A stretch of 64,000 nt of DNA from the NCBI GenBank assembly GCA_023410595.1, contig JAEYPO010000025.1, positions 88,817-152,816 of the forward strand, written 5' to 3'. The position numbers were made by a program, and so were the translations under genes. The first letter of the stretch is position 1. Each line of letters starts with the position of its first letter. This DNA comes from Bacillota bacterium. GTDB lineage: Bacteria; Bacillota; Clostridia; Christensenellales; SZUA-584. The notes below the pieces were generated by a model. The model was not told where the DNA came from and ran no database searches. It saw only the letters and a program-made list of their open reading frames with translations. Positions 43,135 through 52,677 of this stretch are shown here, piece after piece.

Positions 43135-43635
43135 ATGCAGCGTGTTATATCTTTCGTAGTCTCCAATCAGCCGGGTGTGCTGTGCCGTATATCGGGGCTT
43201 ATAAGCAGGAGAGGATTCAATATTGAGAGCCTTACCGTCGGCGTAACCGACAATACTGAACTGTCGCGTATAACGATTGTAATGAACGCGGACGACGCTA
43301 TTATAGAGCAGGTTATAAAGCAGTTTGACAAGCTGCTCGACGTTAAGGCAATAAAGGAGATACCAAGGGAAAGCGGCACGCTCCGCGAGATAGCACTCGT
43401 CAAGGTGAGCACTTCGGGCAGTAACAGGAAGGACTTTATGGACGCCTTAACCGTGCTTGGAGGCATCGTACTTGACATAGGGGAGACGACGGCGACCGTG
43501 CAGCTTACAGGAACGATATCGTCTATAAACGAAGGCATAGAGGAACTGCAGAAGTACGGTATCGTGGAAATAGCGAGGACCGGCATGGTCGCTTTAGATT
43601 GCGGAGACGCGAAGCTGTATAACGGTGAGCAATGA
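43135..43635 (+). CDS. ilvH: Acetolactate synthase small (regulatory) subunit
   Basis: A 166-residue subunit with an N-terminal ACT domain (VISFVVSNQPGVLCRISGLISRRGFNIESLTVG) and a C-terminal regulatory half (LREIALVKVS). It confers valine feedback on the large subunit, encoded last in this operon at 49104. First gene after the T-box leader. Confidence 0.95.
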   Translation: MQRVISFVVSNQPGVLCRISGLISRRGFNIESLTVGVTDNTELSRITIVMNADDAIIEQVIKQFDKLLDVKAIKEIPRESGTLREIALVKVSTSGSNRKDFMDALTVLGGIVLDIGETTATVQLTGTISSINEGIEELQKYGIVEIARTGMVALDCGDAKLYNGEQ

Positions 43636-43695
43636 TAAAATGCTGCAAACGTTTATTAAGTTTAAATTTATTTGAAAATGAAGGAGATATGAATT

Positions 43696-44697
43696 ATGGC
43701 AAAGTTGTTTTACCAGGAAGACTGCAACAGGGAGTATCTTATCGACAAGAAGATAGCGGTAATAGGATATGGCAGCCAGGGGCACGCACACGCGCTCAAC
43801 CTGCATGAATCAGGTTTCGACGTCGTTGTCGGGCTTTACAAGGGCTCGAAGTCGTGGGCGAAGGCGGAGGCGGCGGGGCTGAAGGTAGCGACGGCTGCGG
43901 ACGCCGCAAAGCAGGCGGACGTAATAGTAATGCTGGTAAACGACGAACTCCAGCCCATAATTTATGAGGAGTCGGTAAAGCCCGGACTTTCGGAAGGTAA
44001 ATATCTGATGTTCGCGCACGGCTTCAACATACATTTCGGGCAGATAAAGCCGCCTTGCGGCGTCAACGTGTTCATGATAGCGCCCAAAGGCCCTGGGCAT
44101 ACCGTGCGCTCGGAATATCAGGAAGGCAAGGGCGTTCCGTGCCTTATCGCGGTAGCGCAGGACCCGTCGGGCGACACACAGAACGTTGCGCTCGCTTACG
44201 CTCTGGGAATAGGCGGAGCGCGCGCCGGAATTCTGCAAACGACGTTCAGGGAAGAGACAGAAACAGACCTATTTGGCGAGCAGGCGGTGCTGTGCGGAGG
44301 AGTGACCGAGCTCATGAAAGCCGGCTTCGACACGCTCGTCGAGGCGGGTTACGAGCCGGAGAGCGCTTACTTTGAGTGTATACACGAGATGAAGCTTATA
44401 GTGGACATGATCAACAAGGGCGGGCTTTCCTACATGCGCTACTCTATAAGCGACACGGCGGAATTCGGTGATTACTCGATAGGCCGCCGTATCATAACCG
44501 ACGAGACGCGCAAAGAGATGAAGCAGGTGCTTAAGGAGATACAGGAAGGCGTTTTCGCCAGCAGATGGATACTCGAAAACAAGGCGGGGCGAGCGGGCTT
44601 CAACGCGCGGCGCAGGATAGAGAGAGACCTTGAGGTCGAGAAGGTAGGCAAGGAGCTGCGGAAAATGATGCCGTGGCAGGATGAGCCCGAATATTAA
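43696..44697 (+). CDS. ilvC: Ketol-acid reductoisomerase
   Basis: A 333-residue class I (short) enzyme that isomerises and reduces acetolactate or acetohydroxybutyrate with NAD(P)H and Mg2+. N-terminal Rossmann motif [16 protein letters not shown]; the knotted C-terminal domain has the metal residues in [11 protein letters not shown] and [23 protein letters not shown]. Two tandem repeat hairpins lie between it and cimA. Confidence 0.97.
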   Translation: MAKLFYQEDCNREYLIDKKIAVIGYGSQGHAHALNLHESGFDVVVGLYKGSKSWAKAEAAGLKVATAADAAKQADVIVMLVNDELQPIIYEESVKPGLSEGKYLMFAHGFNIHFGQIKPPCGVNVFMIAPKGPGHTVRSEYQEGKGVPCLIAVAQDPSGDTQNVALAYALGIGGARAGILQTTFREETETDLFGEQAVLCGGVTELMKAGFDTLVEAGYEPESAYFECIHEMKLIVDMINKGGLSYMRYSISDTAEFGDYSIGRRIITDETRKEMKQVLKEIQEGVFASRWILENKAGRAGFNARRRIERDLEVEKVGKELRKMMPWQDEPEY

Positions 44698-44698
44698 T

Positions 44699-44735
44699 CG
44701 GGGTCCCCAAAAGTCAGAGAAATTTTTGGGGCGAA
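44699..44735 (+). repeat. Dispersed hairpin repeat, tandem copy 1
   Basis: 5' flank CGGGGT, arms CCCCAAAA and TTTTGGGG, central part (GTCAGAGAAAT) altered. Confidence 0.7.
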
Positions 44736-44736
44736 T

Positions 44737-44776
44737 ACGGGGTCCCCAAAAAGCCGTGAGACTTTTTGGGGCGTAT
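44737..44776 (+). repeat. Dispersed GNRA-loop hairpin repeat, tandem copy 2
   Basis: 5' flank ACGGGGT, left arm CCCCAAAAAGCC, loop GTGA, right arm GACTTTTTGGGG, 3' flank CGTATA. Reference copy for the A/T-stem type. It ends 12 bases ahead of cimA. Confidence 0.85.
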
Positions 44777-44787
44777 AGGAGCATCTT

Positions 44788-46344
44788 ATGTCAAAGAAGA
44801 TAGAAATATTTGATTCCACGCTGCGCGACGGGGCGCAGGCGCGGGGTATAAACTATTCGCTTACCGATAAAATGCATATGCTCGAGCTTCTCGACAACCT
44901 CGGAGTGGATTACATCGAGGCGGGCAACCCCGCGTCAAACCCAAAAGAGAGGCAGTTCTTCGAGGAAGCCGGCAAAGCGCCGCTTAAAAACGCGAAGCTC
45001 GTAGCGTTCGGAAGCACGCGCCGCAAGGATACTAAGGCATGCGAGGACGCGGGGCTGGGCGCGCTGCTCGAAGCCGGCACTGGCGTTGTCGCCGTGTTCG
45101 GCAAGGCGTGGGACCTGCATGTCACCGACGTAATAAACACGACGCTTGAAGAAAACCTCGCCATGATATACGACACTATGAAGTATCTTAAAGATAACGG
45201 GCGCGAAGTAATATTCGACGCGGAGCATTTTTTCGACGGGTTCAATGCAAACAGGGAATATGCGCTACGCGTACTCAAAGCGGCGGCCGAGGGCGGCGCG
45301 ACGACCATTGCGCTCTGCGACACGAACGGCGGCACGATGCCCAAGACGCTCGAAGAGGCGGTAAAGGCTTCTCTGGAGGCGATAGACGTGAAAATAGGCG
45401 TGCATGTGCATAACGACACGGAGCTTGCTGTAGCGAACTCCATACTGGCCGTGCAGGCGGGAGCCTGCCATGTACAGGGCACGCTATTAGGCTACGGAGA
45501 ACGCTGCGGCAACGCGCGGTTAAGCTCTATAATACCCGACCTGCAGCTCAAGCTTGGGTACGACTGCATAGGCGATCACATAAGCGAGCTTTACCACGCG
45601 GCCCGGGAGGCCGCGGAGATAACGAATCTGCCGTTTGACGAAACGCTGCCGTATGTGGGCAGGAACGCGTTCGCCCACAAGGGCGGCATGCATATAGACG
45701 CGCTTTGCAAGGCGGAAGGCTCGTTCGAGCATATAAACCCGGAAGCTGTAGGCAACAGCCGGGAGTTTCTGCTCTCCGAGGTGGCGGGCAGGACGGCTAT
45801 GGCGTCAAAGCTGCGGGACGAGTTTCCCGAGGCCGCAAAAGACAAGGAAAGCGTCGGCAGGCTGATGAACAAGCTAAAAGAGCTCGAAAGCGAAGGGTTC
45901 AGCTTTGAGGGCGCGGAGAGCAGCTTCAGGATATTCGTGATGAAGGAACTAGGGCTCCACAAGCAGCATTTTTCGCTGGTGCACTTCAAGGTAAACGACG
46001 AGCCCGCAAATGAAAATACGTTCGGTTCGTACGCCGTAGTAAAGGTAGATGTGGACGGCACGACAAGGATGGCGGCGGCGGAGGGCAAGGGCCCGGTGCA
46101 CGCGCTCGACAAGGCGCTGCGCGAGGCGCTTGGGGAATTTTTCCCGAAGCTTAAAAACGTTACGCTGACGGACTACAAGGTGCGCGTGCTCGATACGAAC
46201 GCCGCTACTGCCGCAAAAGTGCGCGTCATAATAGAGTCGACGGACGGCGAGAATTCCTGGCGGACTATGGGCGTTTCCGCGGACGTTATAGAGGCGAGCT
46301 TGTTTGCTCTTATAGATTCAATAGACCATTTGCTTTTAAGCTGA
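44788..46344 (+). CDS. cimA: (R)-citramalate synthase
   Basis: A 518-residue Claisen-type synthase joining pyruvate and acetyl-CoA. N-terminal TIM barrel [20 protein letters not shown], metal-site [27 protein letters not shown]-terminal LeuA-type allosteric dimer domain (from about residue 390). The citramalate group, not isopropylmalate synthase, is indicated by overall length and the FGSTRRK and AEHFFDGF segments. It gives the threonine-independent route to 2-oxobutyrate and isoleucine. RBS AGGAG. Confidence 0.9.
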   Translation: MSKKIEIFDSTLRDGAQARGINYSLTDKMHMLELLDNLGVDYIEAGNPASNPKERQFFEEAGKAPLKNAKLVAFGSTRRKDTKACEDAGLGALLEAGTGVVAVFGKAWDLHVTDVINTTLEENLAMIYDTMKYLKDNGREVIFDAEHFFDGFNANREYALRVLKAAAEGGATTIALCDTNGGTMPKTLEEAVKASLEAIDVKIGVHVHNDTELAVANSILAVQAGACHVQGTLLGYGERCGNARLSSIIPDLQLKLGYDCIGDHISELYHAAREAAEITNLPFDETLPYVGRNAFAHKGGMHIDALCKAEGSFEHINPEAVGNSREFLLSEVAGRTAMASKLRDEFPEAAKDKESVGRLMNKLKELESEGFSFEGAESSFRIFVMKELGLHKQHFSLVHFKVNDEPANENTFGSYAVVKVDVDGTTRMAAAEGKGPVHALDKALREALGEFFPKLKNVTLTDYKVRVLDTNAATAAKVRVIIESTDGENSWRTMGVSADVIEASLFALIDSIDHLLLS

Positions 46345-46360
46345 TAAGGACAGGTGCGAT

Positions 46361-47425
46361 ATGAAATACAATATTGCGGTAATACCCGGGGACGGCATAG
46401 GCCCGGAAGTGGTAAGCGAAGCGATACGCGTTCTTAAACGGGCGGTAAAGAATACAGAGACTGAGCTCAATTTTAAGGAATACCTTGCGGGAGGCTGTGC
46501 GATAGACAAAACAGGAATGCCTCTGCCGTATGAAACGCTGCACGACGCAAAGGCGAGCGACGCGGTGCTGTTGGGCGCGGTGGGCGGCGAAAAGTGGGAT
46601 GCGCTTCCTTCGGATATGCGCCCCGAAAACGCGCTGCTCAGCCTGCGCTCAGGCCTCGAGCTGTTTGCGAACCTAAGGCCGGCGATACTGTTTAAGCAGC
46701 TCGCTGACGCCTGCCCGCTGAAGCCAGAGCTTACGGAAAACGGGCTTGACATTCTCGTAATAAGGGAACTGACAGGCGGCATATACTTCGGCAAAAAGAA
46801 GCGCAAGGCGGACGCGGCGTACGACACTATGGCCTACAGCGCGGAAGAGGTAGCGCGCATAGCGCATGTGGGCTTTAAGGCCGCGATGAAAAGGAAAAAG
46901 CGCATTGTAAGCGTAGACAAGGCTAATATACTCGAATCCTCAAGGCTGTGGCGGATCGTCGTTATGGACGTCGCTAAGCAGTACCCCGAAGTCGAGCTTT
47001 CGCATATGTATGTGGACAACGCCGCGATGCAGCTCGTGCGGAATCCGGCGCAGTTCGACGTAATTGTGACGGAGAACATGTTCGGAGACATACTGTCCGA
47101 CGAGGCCGCTATGCTTACAGGCTCGATAGGCATGCTGCCATCGGCCAGCTTAGGGGCGGGGAGGCTTGGCATGTACGAGCCCGTTCACGGCTCGGCGCCC
47201 GATATAGCGGGCAAGGGCATGGCTAACCCCATAGCGACAATAATGTCCGCGGCAATGATGATGAGGTATTCGCTGGGGCAGGAAGACATAGCGAAGAAGA
47301 TAGAGACTGCTGTCGACAGGGCGCTCACCAAAGGGGCGAGGACACAAGACATAGCGCTTGAGGGCGAGACGGCGCTTTCGACGGCCCAGATGACAGACGC
47401 GGTACTGGATAACATGGAGGTATAA
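46361..47425 (+). CDS. leuB: 3-isopropylmalate (or 3-methylmalate) dehydrogenase
   Basis: A 354-residue NAD-dependent beta-decarboxylating dehydrogenase. Visible: [24 protein letters not shown], the catalytic Lys in [24 protein letters not shown] with metal Asp residues, and [20 protein letters not shown]. leuA, leuC and leuD are absent from this operon, while cimA is directly upstream, so the enzyme may act on 3-methylmalate in isoleucine synthesis here; LeuB enzymes are known to do both. Confidence 0.94.
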   Translation: MKYNIAVIPGDGIGPEVVSEAIRVLKRAVKNTETELNFKEYLAGGCAIDKTGMPLPYETLHDAKASDAVLLGAVGGEKWDALPSDMRPENALLSLRSGLELFANLRPAILFKQLADACPLKPELTENGLDILVIRELTGGIYFGKKKRKADAAYDTMAYSAEEVARIAHVGFKAAMKRKKRIVSVDKANILESSRLWRIVVMDVAKQYPEVELSHMYVDNAAMQLVRNPAQFDVIVTENMFGDILSDEAAMLTGSIGMLPSASLGAGRLGMYEPVHGSAPDIAGKGMANPIATIMSAAMMMRYSLGQEDIAKKIETAVDRALTKGARTQDIALEGETALSTAQMTDAVLDNMEV

Positions 47426-47427
47426 CT

Positions 47428-49089
47428 ATGATAAGCGACAGCGTAAAAAAAGGCGCGAACAGGGCTCCTCACAGGGCGCTGTTCAAAGCGATGGGATATA
47501 CAAACAGCGAGCTTGAGCGTCCGCTTATTGCGGTCGTGCATGCCGCGAGCGAGATCGTTCCTGGGCATATACACTTGGACAGGGTGGCAAAGGCGGTCGC
47601 CGACGGCATAAGGATGGCGGGCGGAACGCCTGTAATGATACCGTCCATAGGCATATGCGACGGCATTGCTATGGGCCACTCCGGCATGAAATATTCGCTC
47701 GCGTCGAGGGAGCTTGTCGCCGATTCCATTGAGTCCATGGCGGGCGCTCACGGTTTTGACGCTATCGCGTTCGTGCCCAACTGCGACAAAATAGTACCCG
47801 GCATGCTGATGGCGGCGGCGAGGCTGAACAGGCCGTCAATATTCGTAAGCGGCGGGCCGATGATGCCCGGAAGGGACCTTGAGGGCAACAACTGCAGCTA
47901 TTCTACGATATCCGAGGCGGTAGGCTCTTATAACCTCGGAAAGCTGAGCGAGGAAGACCTTTCAAGGCTGGAAGACAGCGCTTGCCCCGGCTGCGGCTCG
48001 TGCGCGGGCATGTTCACCGCAAATAGCATGAACTGCCTGACAGAAGCGCTCGGCATGGCCATGGGCGGGAACGGCACAATACCCGCGGTGCACGCGGAGC
48101 GTATAAGGTTCGCGAAGACGAGCGGTGAGCAGCTTATGAAGCTGCTGGAGAAAAACATTCGCCCGAGGGATATTATGACTATGGATGCGTTTGTAAACGC
48201 GCTCGCGCTCGATATGGCGCTCGGGTGCTCTACAAACTCGGCGCTGCATCTCCCGGCAATCGCTCATGAGTGCGGCATAACGCTTAGCCTCGACATGGTG
48301 AACGAGATAAGCGCCAAAGTGCCTAACCTGTGCAAGCTCGCGCCAGCAAGCTCGACGCATATCAGCGACCTGCATTACGCGGGCGGCGTGTACGCGGTGC
48401 TTAACATACTCAATAAAAACGGGCTGTTTATTGGCGGCGCAATGTGCGTAAGCGCTGTGTCTATAGGCGAGGCGGTAAAGGGCTCAAAAGTACTGGACAG
48501 CAGCGTGATAAGGCCGTTTGAGGAGCCGTTTTCGAAGCAGGGCGGCATAGCGGTGCTGCGCGGCAACATAGCGCCGGACGGCTGTGTCGTTAAGCAGTCA
48601 GCGGTTGCTCCCGAGATGATGAAGCACTCCGGCCCAGCCCGCGTGTTCGAGGGAGAGGAAGCGGCGGTAAAGGCTATATACGGCGGACGGATAAACGGCG
48701 GCGACGTCGTGGTAATAAGGTATGAAGGCCCCTCCGGCGGCCCAGGCATGAGAGAGATGCTTACTCCCACCTCCGCGCTCGCGGGCATGGGAATGGATAA
48801 AGAGGTCGCGCTGATAACCGACGGACGGTTCAGCGGCGCGACAAGGGGAGCCGCGATAGGGCATGTGTCGCCCGAGGCGCAGGCGGGCGGCGTTATAGCT
48901 GTTATTGAAGAAGGCGACATTATAGAGATTGATATACCGGCAAGGAGCATATCGCTGCTCGTTGACGAGCAAACTATCGAACGGAGACTGAAGAATCTTA
49001 AAAAGCGCGAACCGGCCGTTAAAACGGGCTGGCTCGCAAGATACTCGCGGCTCGTGTCGTCTGCGGACAGAGGCGCGATACTCGAATAA
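47428..49089 (+). CDS. ilvD: Dihydroxy-acid dehydratase
   Basis: A 553-residue Fe-S dehydratase forming 2-oxoisovalerate and 2-oxo-3-methylvalerate. Cluster cysteines lie in [11 protein letters not shown] and [24 protein letters not shown]; the C-terminal domain has [14 protein letters not shown] and [11 protein letters not shown] with the catalytic Ser. It starts 2 bases after leuB and leads directly into ilvB. Confidence 0.97.
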   Translation: MISDSVKKGANRAPHRALFKAMGYTNSELERPLIAVVHAASEIVPGHIHLDRVAKAVADGIRMAGGTPVMIPSIGICDGIAMGHSGMKYSLASRELVADSIESMAGAHGFDAIAFVPNCDKIVPGMLMAAARLNRPSIFVSGGPMMPGRDLEGNNCSYSTISEAVGSYNLGKLSEEDLSRLEDSACPGCGSCAGMFTANSMNCLTEALGMAMGGNGTIPAVHAERIRFAKTSGEQLMKLLEKNIRPRDIMTMDAFVNALALDMALGCSTNSALHLPAIAHECGITLSLDMVNEISAKVPNLCKLAPASSTHISDLHYAGGVYAVLNILNKNGLFIGGAMCVSAVSIGEAVKGSKVLDSSVIRPFEEPFSKQGGIAVLRGNIAPDGCVVKQSAVAPEMMKHSGPARVFEGEEAAVKAIYGGRINGGDVVVIRYEGPSGGPGMREMLTPTSALAGMGMDKEVALITDGRFSGATRGAAIGHVSPEAQAGGVIAVIEEGDIIEIDIPARSISLLVDEQTIERRLKNLKKREPAVKTGWLARYSRLVSSADRGAILE

Positions 49090-49103
49090 AGATGGGGGAG
49101 CTT

Positions 49104-50753
49104 ATGAAACTGTCAGGTGTGCAGATAATTATGGAATGCCTCAAGCGGGAAGGCGTCGATACAGTATTCGGATTTCCCGGCGGCAAGGTAATAAAGCTTT
49201 ATGACGCGCTGTACGACGAAAAAAGCATAAGGCATATTGAGACGGCGCACGAGCAGGGCGCGGCGCACGCCGCGGACGGCTATGCGAGAGCGTCGGGGAA
49301 GGTGGGCGTATGCTTCGCTACATCGGGGCCCGGCGCGACGAACCTGGTTACCGGTCTCGCCACGGCGTATATGGATTCGATACCCGTAGTAGCCATAACG
49401 GGAAACGTACCCGCCGACCTTCTAGGCAAGGACAGCTTTCAGGAAGTAGATATAATGGGCGTTACTATGCCCATTACGAAGCATAATTACCAGGTAAAAA
49501 GCGCGCTGCGCATATCCGATGTTTTCCGCGAAGCGTTCGCGTTCGCACGCTGCGGCAGGCCTGGGCCTGTGCTCATAGACATAACGAGCGACGCGTTCAA
49601 CGAAGTGTGCGAGTATACTGAGCCGGACGAACTCAAGATGCAGTGGCGGACGACGGATATGCCCGAGCAGGAAATCGCCGATATGATAAACAGCTCAAGC
49701 AAGCCGGTGATACTGGCGGGCGGGGGAGTCGTACTCGCGGGCGCGGCCGACGAGCTTTTTGAGTTCGCGGAGAAGATTGACGCGCCTGTCGCGTGCACGC
49801 TGATGGGAACGAGTTCGTTCCCCGGTGACCATCGGCTTTGTACCGGCATGGTGGGCATGCACGGCACTAAGGCAAGCAATATGGCGTTCCAGAACTGCGA
49901 TCTGCTTATCGTGCTCGGCGCGCGCTTCAGCGACCGCGTAACGGGCGACGCAAGTAACTTTGCTTCCCACGCGAAGATAATACAGATAGATATCGACGCA
50001 TCGGAGATAAACAAAAACATAACGACCGACGTATATGTAGTGCAGGATATAAAAGAGGCGCTTTGCAGGCTTAACAGCATAGCGCCGAGGAAGTCACACG
50101 AGCAATGGGTGAACGATGTAAACGGATGGAAAGAAGAGAACGAAGCGCATATACCCAAGGACCATTTTCCTAAAATCATAATGGAAAAGATATGCGAGCA
50201 TCTTGGGGAAGAGACGATAATTACGACGGACGTGGGACAGCACCAGATGTGGACGGCGCAGTACTACCCGTTTAAGAAGCATAATAAGTTCATAACGTCG
50301 GGGGGACTGGGTACTATGGGGTACGGCCTCGGGGCCTCGATAGGCGCGCAGATTGCTTCTCCCGGCAAGCGCGTGCTGCACATCACGGGCGACGGCAGCT
50401 TCCGCATGAACCTTGCGGAGATGGCGACTACCGTAAGATACAAGCTGCCCGTAATAACGATACTGCTCGACAACAGGACTCTCGGCATGGTGCGCCAATG
50501 GCAGACGCTGTTCTTCGGCGGCAGGCATTCCGAGACGACGCTGCCCGAGCTTGACTTCTGCGCGATTGCCCGCGGCTTCGGGTATTTCGCACAGAAAGCA
50601 GATAACCCCGGCGACTTTGAGAAGGCGCTTAAAGCCGCGCTGGAAAGCGACAAGCCCAGCCTCATACACTGCGTTATAGATCAGGACACAATGGTGCTGC
50701 CTATGGTTGCGCCGGGCGCTTCGATAGATAAGATTGTGATGAGCATATCTTAA
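49104..50753 (+). CDS. ilvB: Acetolactate synthase large (catalytic) subunit
   Basis: A 549-residue TPP/FAD enzyme. Catalytic Glu in ETAHEQGAAHAADGYAR, FAD region NCDLLIVLGARFSDRVTGD, and TPP motif GDGSFRMNLAEMATTVRYKLPVITILLDN. It condenses two pyruvates, or pyruvate with 2-oxobutyrate. ATG 49104 has GGGGGAG just upstream, whereas in-frame ATG 49092 (four more residues) lacks a ribosome site; either start is possible. Large and small subunit genes lie at opposite ends of the operon. Confidence 0.95.
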   Translation: MKLSGVQIIMECLKREGVDTVFGFPGGKVIKLYDALYDEKSIRHIETAHEQGAAHAADGYARASGKVGVCFATSGPGATNLVTGLATAYMDSIPVVAITGNVPADLLGKDSFQEVDIMGVTMPITKHNYQVKSALRISDVFREAFAFARCGRPGPVLIDITSDAFNEVCEYTEPDELKMQWRTTDMPEQEIADMINSSSKPVILAGGGVVLAGAADELFEFAEKIDAPVACTLMGTSSFPGDHRLCTGMVGMHGTKASNMAFQNCDLLIVLGARFSDRVTGDASNFASHAKIIQIDIDASEINKNITTDVYVVQDIKEALCRLNSIAPRKSHEQWVNDVNGWKEENEAHIPKDHFPKIIMEKICEHLGEETIITTDVGQHQMWTAQYYPFKKHNKFITSGGLGTMGYGLGASIGAQIASPGKRVLHITGDGSFRMNLAEMATTVRYKLPVITILLDNRTLGMVRQWQTLFFGGRHSETTLPELDFCAIARGFGYFAQKADNPGDFEKALKAALESDKPSLIHCVIDQDTMVLPMVAPGASIDKIVMSIS

Positions 50754-50772
50754 AAGCGCAGAGGAGGACATA

Positions 50773-50808
50773 GTGGCAGACTGGAATTCCGCTTTGTATC
50801 TGATATAA
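50773..50808 (+). pseudogene. Truncated gene start, possibly a Tam-type methyltransferase
   Basis: A strong ribosome site (GAGGAGG, 50761-50767) and GTG open a frame reading MADWNSALYLI and then stop. The beginning W-N-x-x-L-Y-L resembles the N-terminus of trans-aconitate-methyltransferase-like proteins, which continue with KF. The frame is cut where the structured element begins (50798). No further part of such a gene is seen in the window. Confidence 0.45.
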
Positions 50809-51068
50809 AAAATAACCGTTAGTATTAACGGCTCAGCTCGCTGACAAAGCTCCTATTTGAAAAATGAACAAAAACTAAAGCTAAACCCCGAACATTAGCA
50901 TGCCCTTCATCTGGACTCTGCCAGTGAAGGGCGAACGTTAATTCATAAAATTCTCGACTAAGCGCCCAGCCGCCCGTACCGGAGGTACAGGCTGGGCAAG
51001 ACCCGATGACAAACGTGAGTTTGTCATCGGTATGAATGGTTAGTATTAACGGCTATTTTATATCAGAT
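50798..51068. mobile_element. Structured, non-coding insertion-like element
   Basis: Outer inverted repeats ATCTGATATAAAA and TTTTATATCAGAT. Just inside them stands a perfect 16-bp direct repeat, GTTAGTATTAACGGCT (50819-50834 and 51039-51054 or within a base). Between the direct repeats are three strong hairpins: GCCCTTCA/TGAAGGGC with an inner CTGG/CCAG (50902-50932), GCCCAGCC/GGCTGGGC with an inner GTACC/GGTAC (50963-50996), and a perfect 12-bp stem with GTGA loop (51003-51030). No coding frame. It looks like a non-autonomous element or structured RNA. Confidence 0.6.
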
Positions 51069-51071
51069 TGC

Positions 51072-51374
51072 TTAGTATATATAATCCGCTGTGGCCCTGT
51101 CCGTCCGTACTTTGCTCACGTAAGCGGATACTTCCTTATGCCTGGGATGGTTTTTGTACCTCTCAAGCGCGGCTTGATCCGCAAACTCCGTTAAAAGCAC
51201 CATATCGTACGACATATCGCTCTCGTTTACGTTGAAGCCCAGCTCGATATGCCGTAACTCGGGGATAACGCCTTTAAGGGTAAGAAGCCTTTCCTTTATG
51301 TATTCCATGTTCTGCAGCTTAGTTTTCCCCTCAGCCTCGTCCTTAAAGCGCCACATGACGATATGCCTCAGCAT
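51072..51374 (-). CDS. Dabb-domain (stress-responsive A/B barrel) protein
   Basis: A 100-residue ferredoxin-like-fold protein. The N-terminal LRHIVMWRFKDEA and the later YDMVLLTEFADQAALERYKNHPRHKEV are the Dabb signature. Such dimeric barrels are found as small enzymes or ligand binders; no specific function can be assigned. Last gene of the minus-strand oxidoreductase operon, 20 bases after the gamma subunit, with GAAAGGAGAT ahead of its start. Its stop lies only 4 bases from the end of the structured element. Confidence 0.85.
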   Translation of the reverse strand: MLRHIVMWRFKDEAEGKTKLQNMEYIKERLLTLKGVIPELRHIELGFNVNESDMSYDMVLLTEFADQAALERYKNHPRHKEVSAYVSKVRTDRATADYIY

Positions 51375-51394
51375 ATGAAATCTCCTTTCGGCTG

Positions 51395-51934
51395 CTATTC
51401 CGCTATCAGCTTTGCGCCTTCGTCAAACGCCCGCTCGTTTATGGCTATAAGATTGGCCTTATGCTCGCCGAACGTTTTGGCGACGGCTTTCATAACGCTG
51501 TCCTTCCCGACTATGCCTGTAGCCGCAACGAACGCACCGAGCATTATAAGGTTTATCACCTTAACGTTTCCGAGCTTCATCGCGGCCTCGTTCACCGGAA
51601 TATAATACACCTCAATGTCGCTTCTTGTGGGCTTTTTGTCTATGAGCGACGAGTTGACAAACAGCTTGCCGCCCGGCTTTAAGAACTTTTCGAATTTGTC
51701 GAGCGACGGCCTGTTGAAGACGACAACGCAGTCCGCCTCCGTAACAACGGGGGAGCCTACCGGCTCGTCGGATACTATCACGTTGCAGTTTGTCGTGCCG
51801 CCGCGCATCTCAGGGCCGTAAGAAGGCAGCCATGAAACGTTCTTGTCCTCTATCATGCCCGCGTACGTTAAGAGCTGGCCCATCAGCAATACGCCCTGCC
51901 CGCCGAATCCGGCTATTATAAGTTCGTTCGTCAT
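51395..51934 (-). CDS. 2-oxoacid:ferredoxin oxidoreductase gamma subunit
   Basis: A 179-residue subunit of the POR/KOR/VOR gamma family (IIAGFGGQGVLLMGQLLTYAG, WLPSYGPEMRGGTTNCNVIVSDE). It helps bind CoA. Overlaps the beta subunit gene by 4 bases. Best assigned to the branched-chain (VOR) group because the alpha subunit is VorB-like. Confidence 0.92.
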   Translation of the reverse strand: MTNELIIAGFGGQGVLLMGQLLTYAGMIEDKNVSWLPSYGPEMRGGTTNCNVIVSDEPVGSPVVTEADCVVVFNRPSLDKFEKFLKPGGKLFVNSSLIDKKPTRSDIEVYYIPVNEAAMKLGNVKVINLIMLGAFVAATGIVGKDSVMKAVAKTFGEHKANLIAINERAFDEGAKLIAE

Positions 51935-52677
51935 GCCTTTGCCCCCTTATCCTTATAAACTCCGAGCGGATAATAAGGTATCATGTTTTCTTTAAGCCAC
52001 TTAAGAGCCTCGACAGGCGAAAGCCCCCAGTTGGTGGGGCATGTAGAGAGCACCTCGACAAGCGAGAAGCCCTTGCCTGCTATCTGGTTTTCAAACGCCT
52101 TTTTAAACGCCTTCTTTGCCTTGTTTATATTGGGAACGTCGTGCAACGATACGCGCTCTATGTATGCCGCGCCCTCCAATGTAGAGAGCATCTCGGCCAC
52201 GCGCACGGGGTAGCCGCAGTGGCTTGCGTCCCGGCCGTATGGGGATGTGGTCGTCTTCTGGCCGACAAGCGTAGTGGGAGCCATCTGCCCGCCCGTCATG
52301 CCGTATATCGCGTTGTTTATGAATATGACGGTTATGTTTTCGCCCCTTGCGGCGGCGTGCGTTATCTCAGCCGCGCCTATAGAGGCGAGATCTCCGTCGC
52401 CCTGATACGTGAACACTACGTTTTTGGGGTTTACGCGCTTTACGCCCGTAGCGACGGCGGGAGCTCTTCCGTGAGCCGCCTCAAGCATGTCTATATCCCA
52501 GTACTTATATGCAAATACGGCGCACCCGACAGGGCAGACGCCTACGGTCTTTTCTCCGATACCGAGTTCGTCGATGCACTCCGCGACGAGCCTGTGCGCT
52601 ACGCCGTGCGTGCAGCCCGGGCAATAATGGAAAGGCACGTCCGTAAGTATAGGACTTTTCTTGAATACAACTGCCAT
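51931..52677 (-). CDS. 2-oxoacid:ferredoxin oxidoreductase beta subunit (thiamine diphosphate binding)
   Basis: A 248-residue subunit with the TPP motif GDGDLASIGAAEITHAAARGENITVIFINN and N-terminal HYCPGCTHGVAHR, where cysteines coordinate a cluster in related enzymes. Its ATG overlaps the alpha stop (TAATG). With alpha it forms the catalytic core that decarboxylates 2-oxoacids to acyl-CoA while reducing ferredoxin. Confidence 0.93.
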   Translation of the reverse strand: MAVVFKKSPILTDVPFHYCPGCTHGVAHRLVAECIDELGIGEKTVGVCPVGCAVFAYKYWDIDMLEAAHGRAPAVATGVKRVNPKNVVFTYQGDGDLASIGAAEITHAAARGENITVIFINNAIYGMTGGQMAPTTLVGQKTTTSPYGRDASHCGYPVRVAEMLSTLEGAAYIERVSLHDVPNINKAKKAFKKAFENQIAGKGFSLVEVLSTCPTNWGLSPVEALKWLKENMIPYYPLGVYKDKGAKA

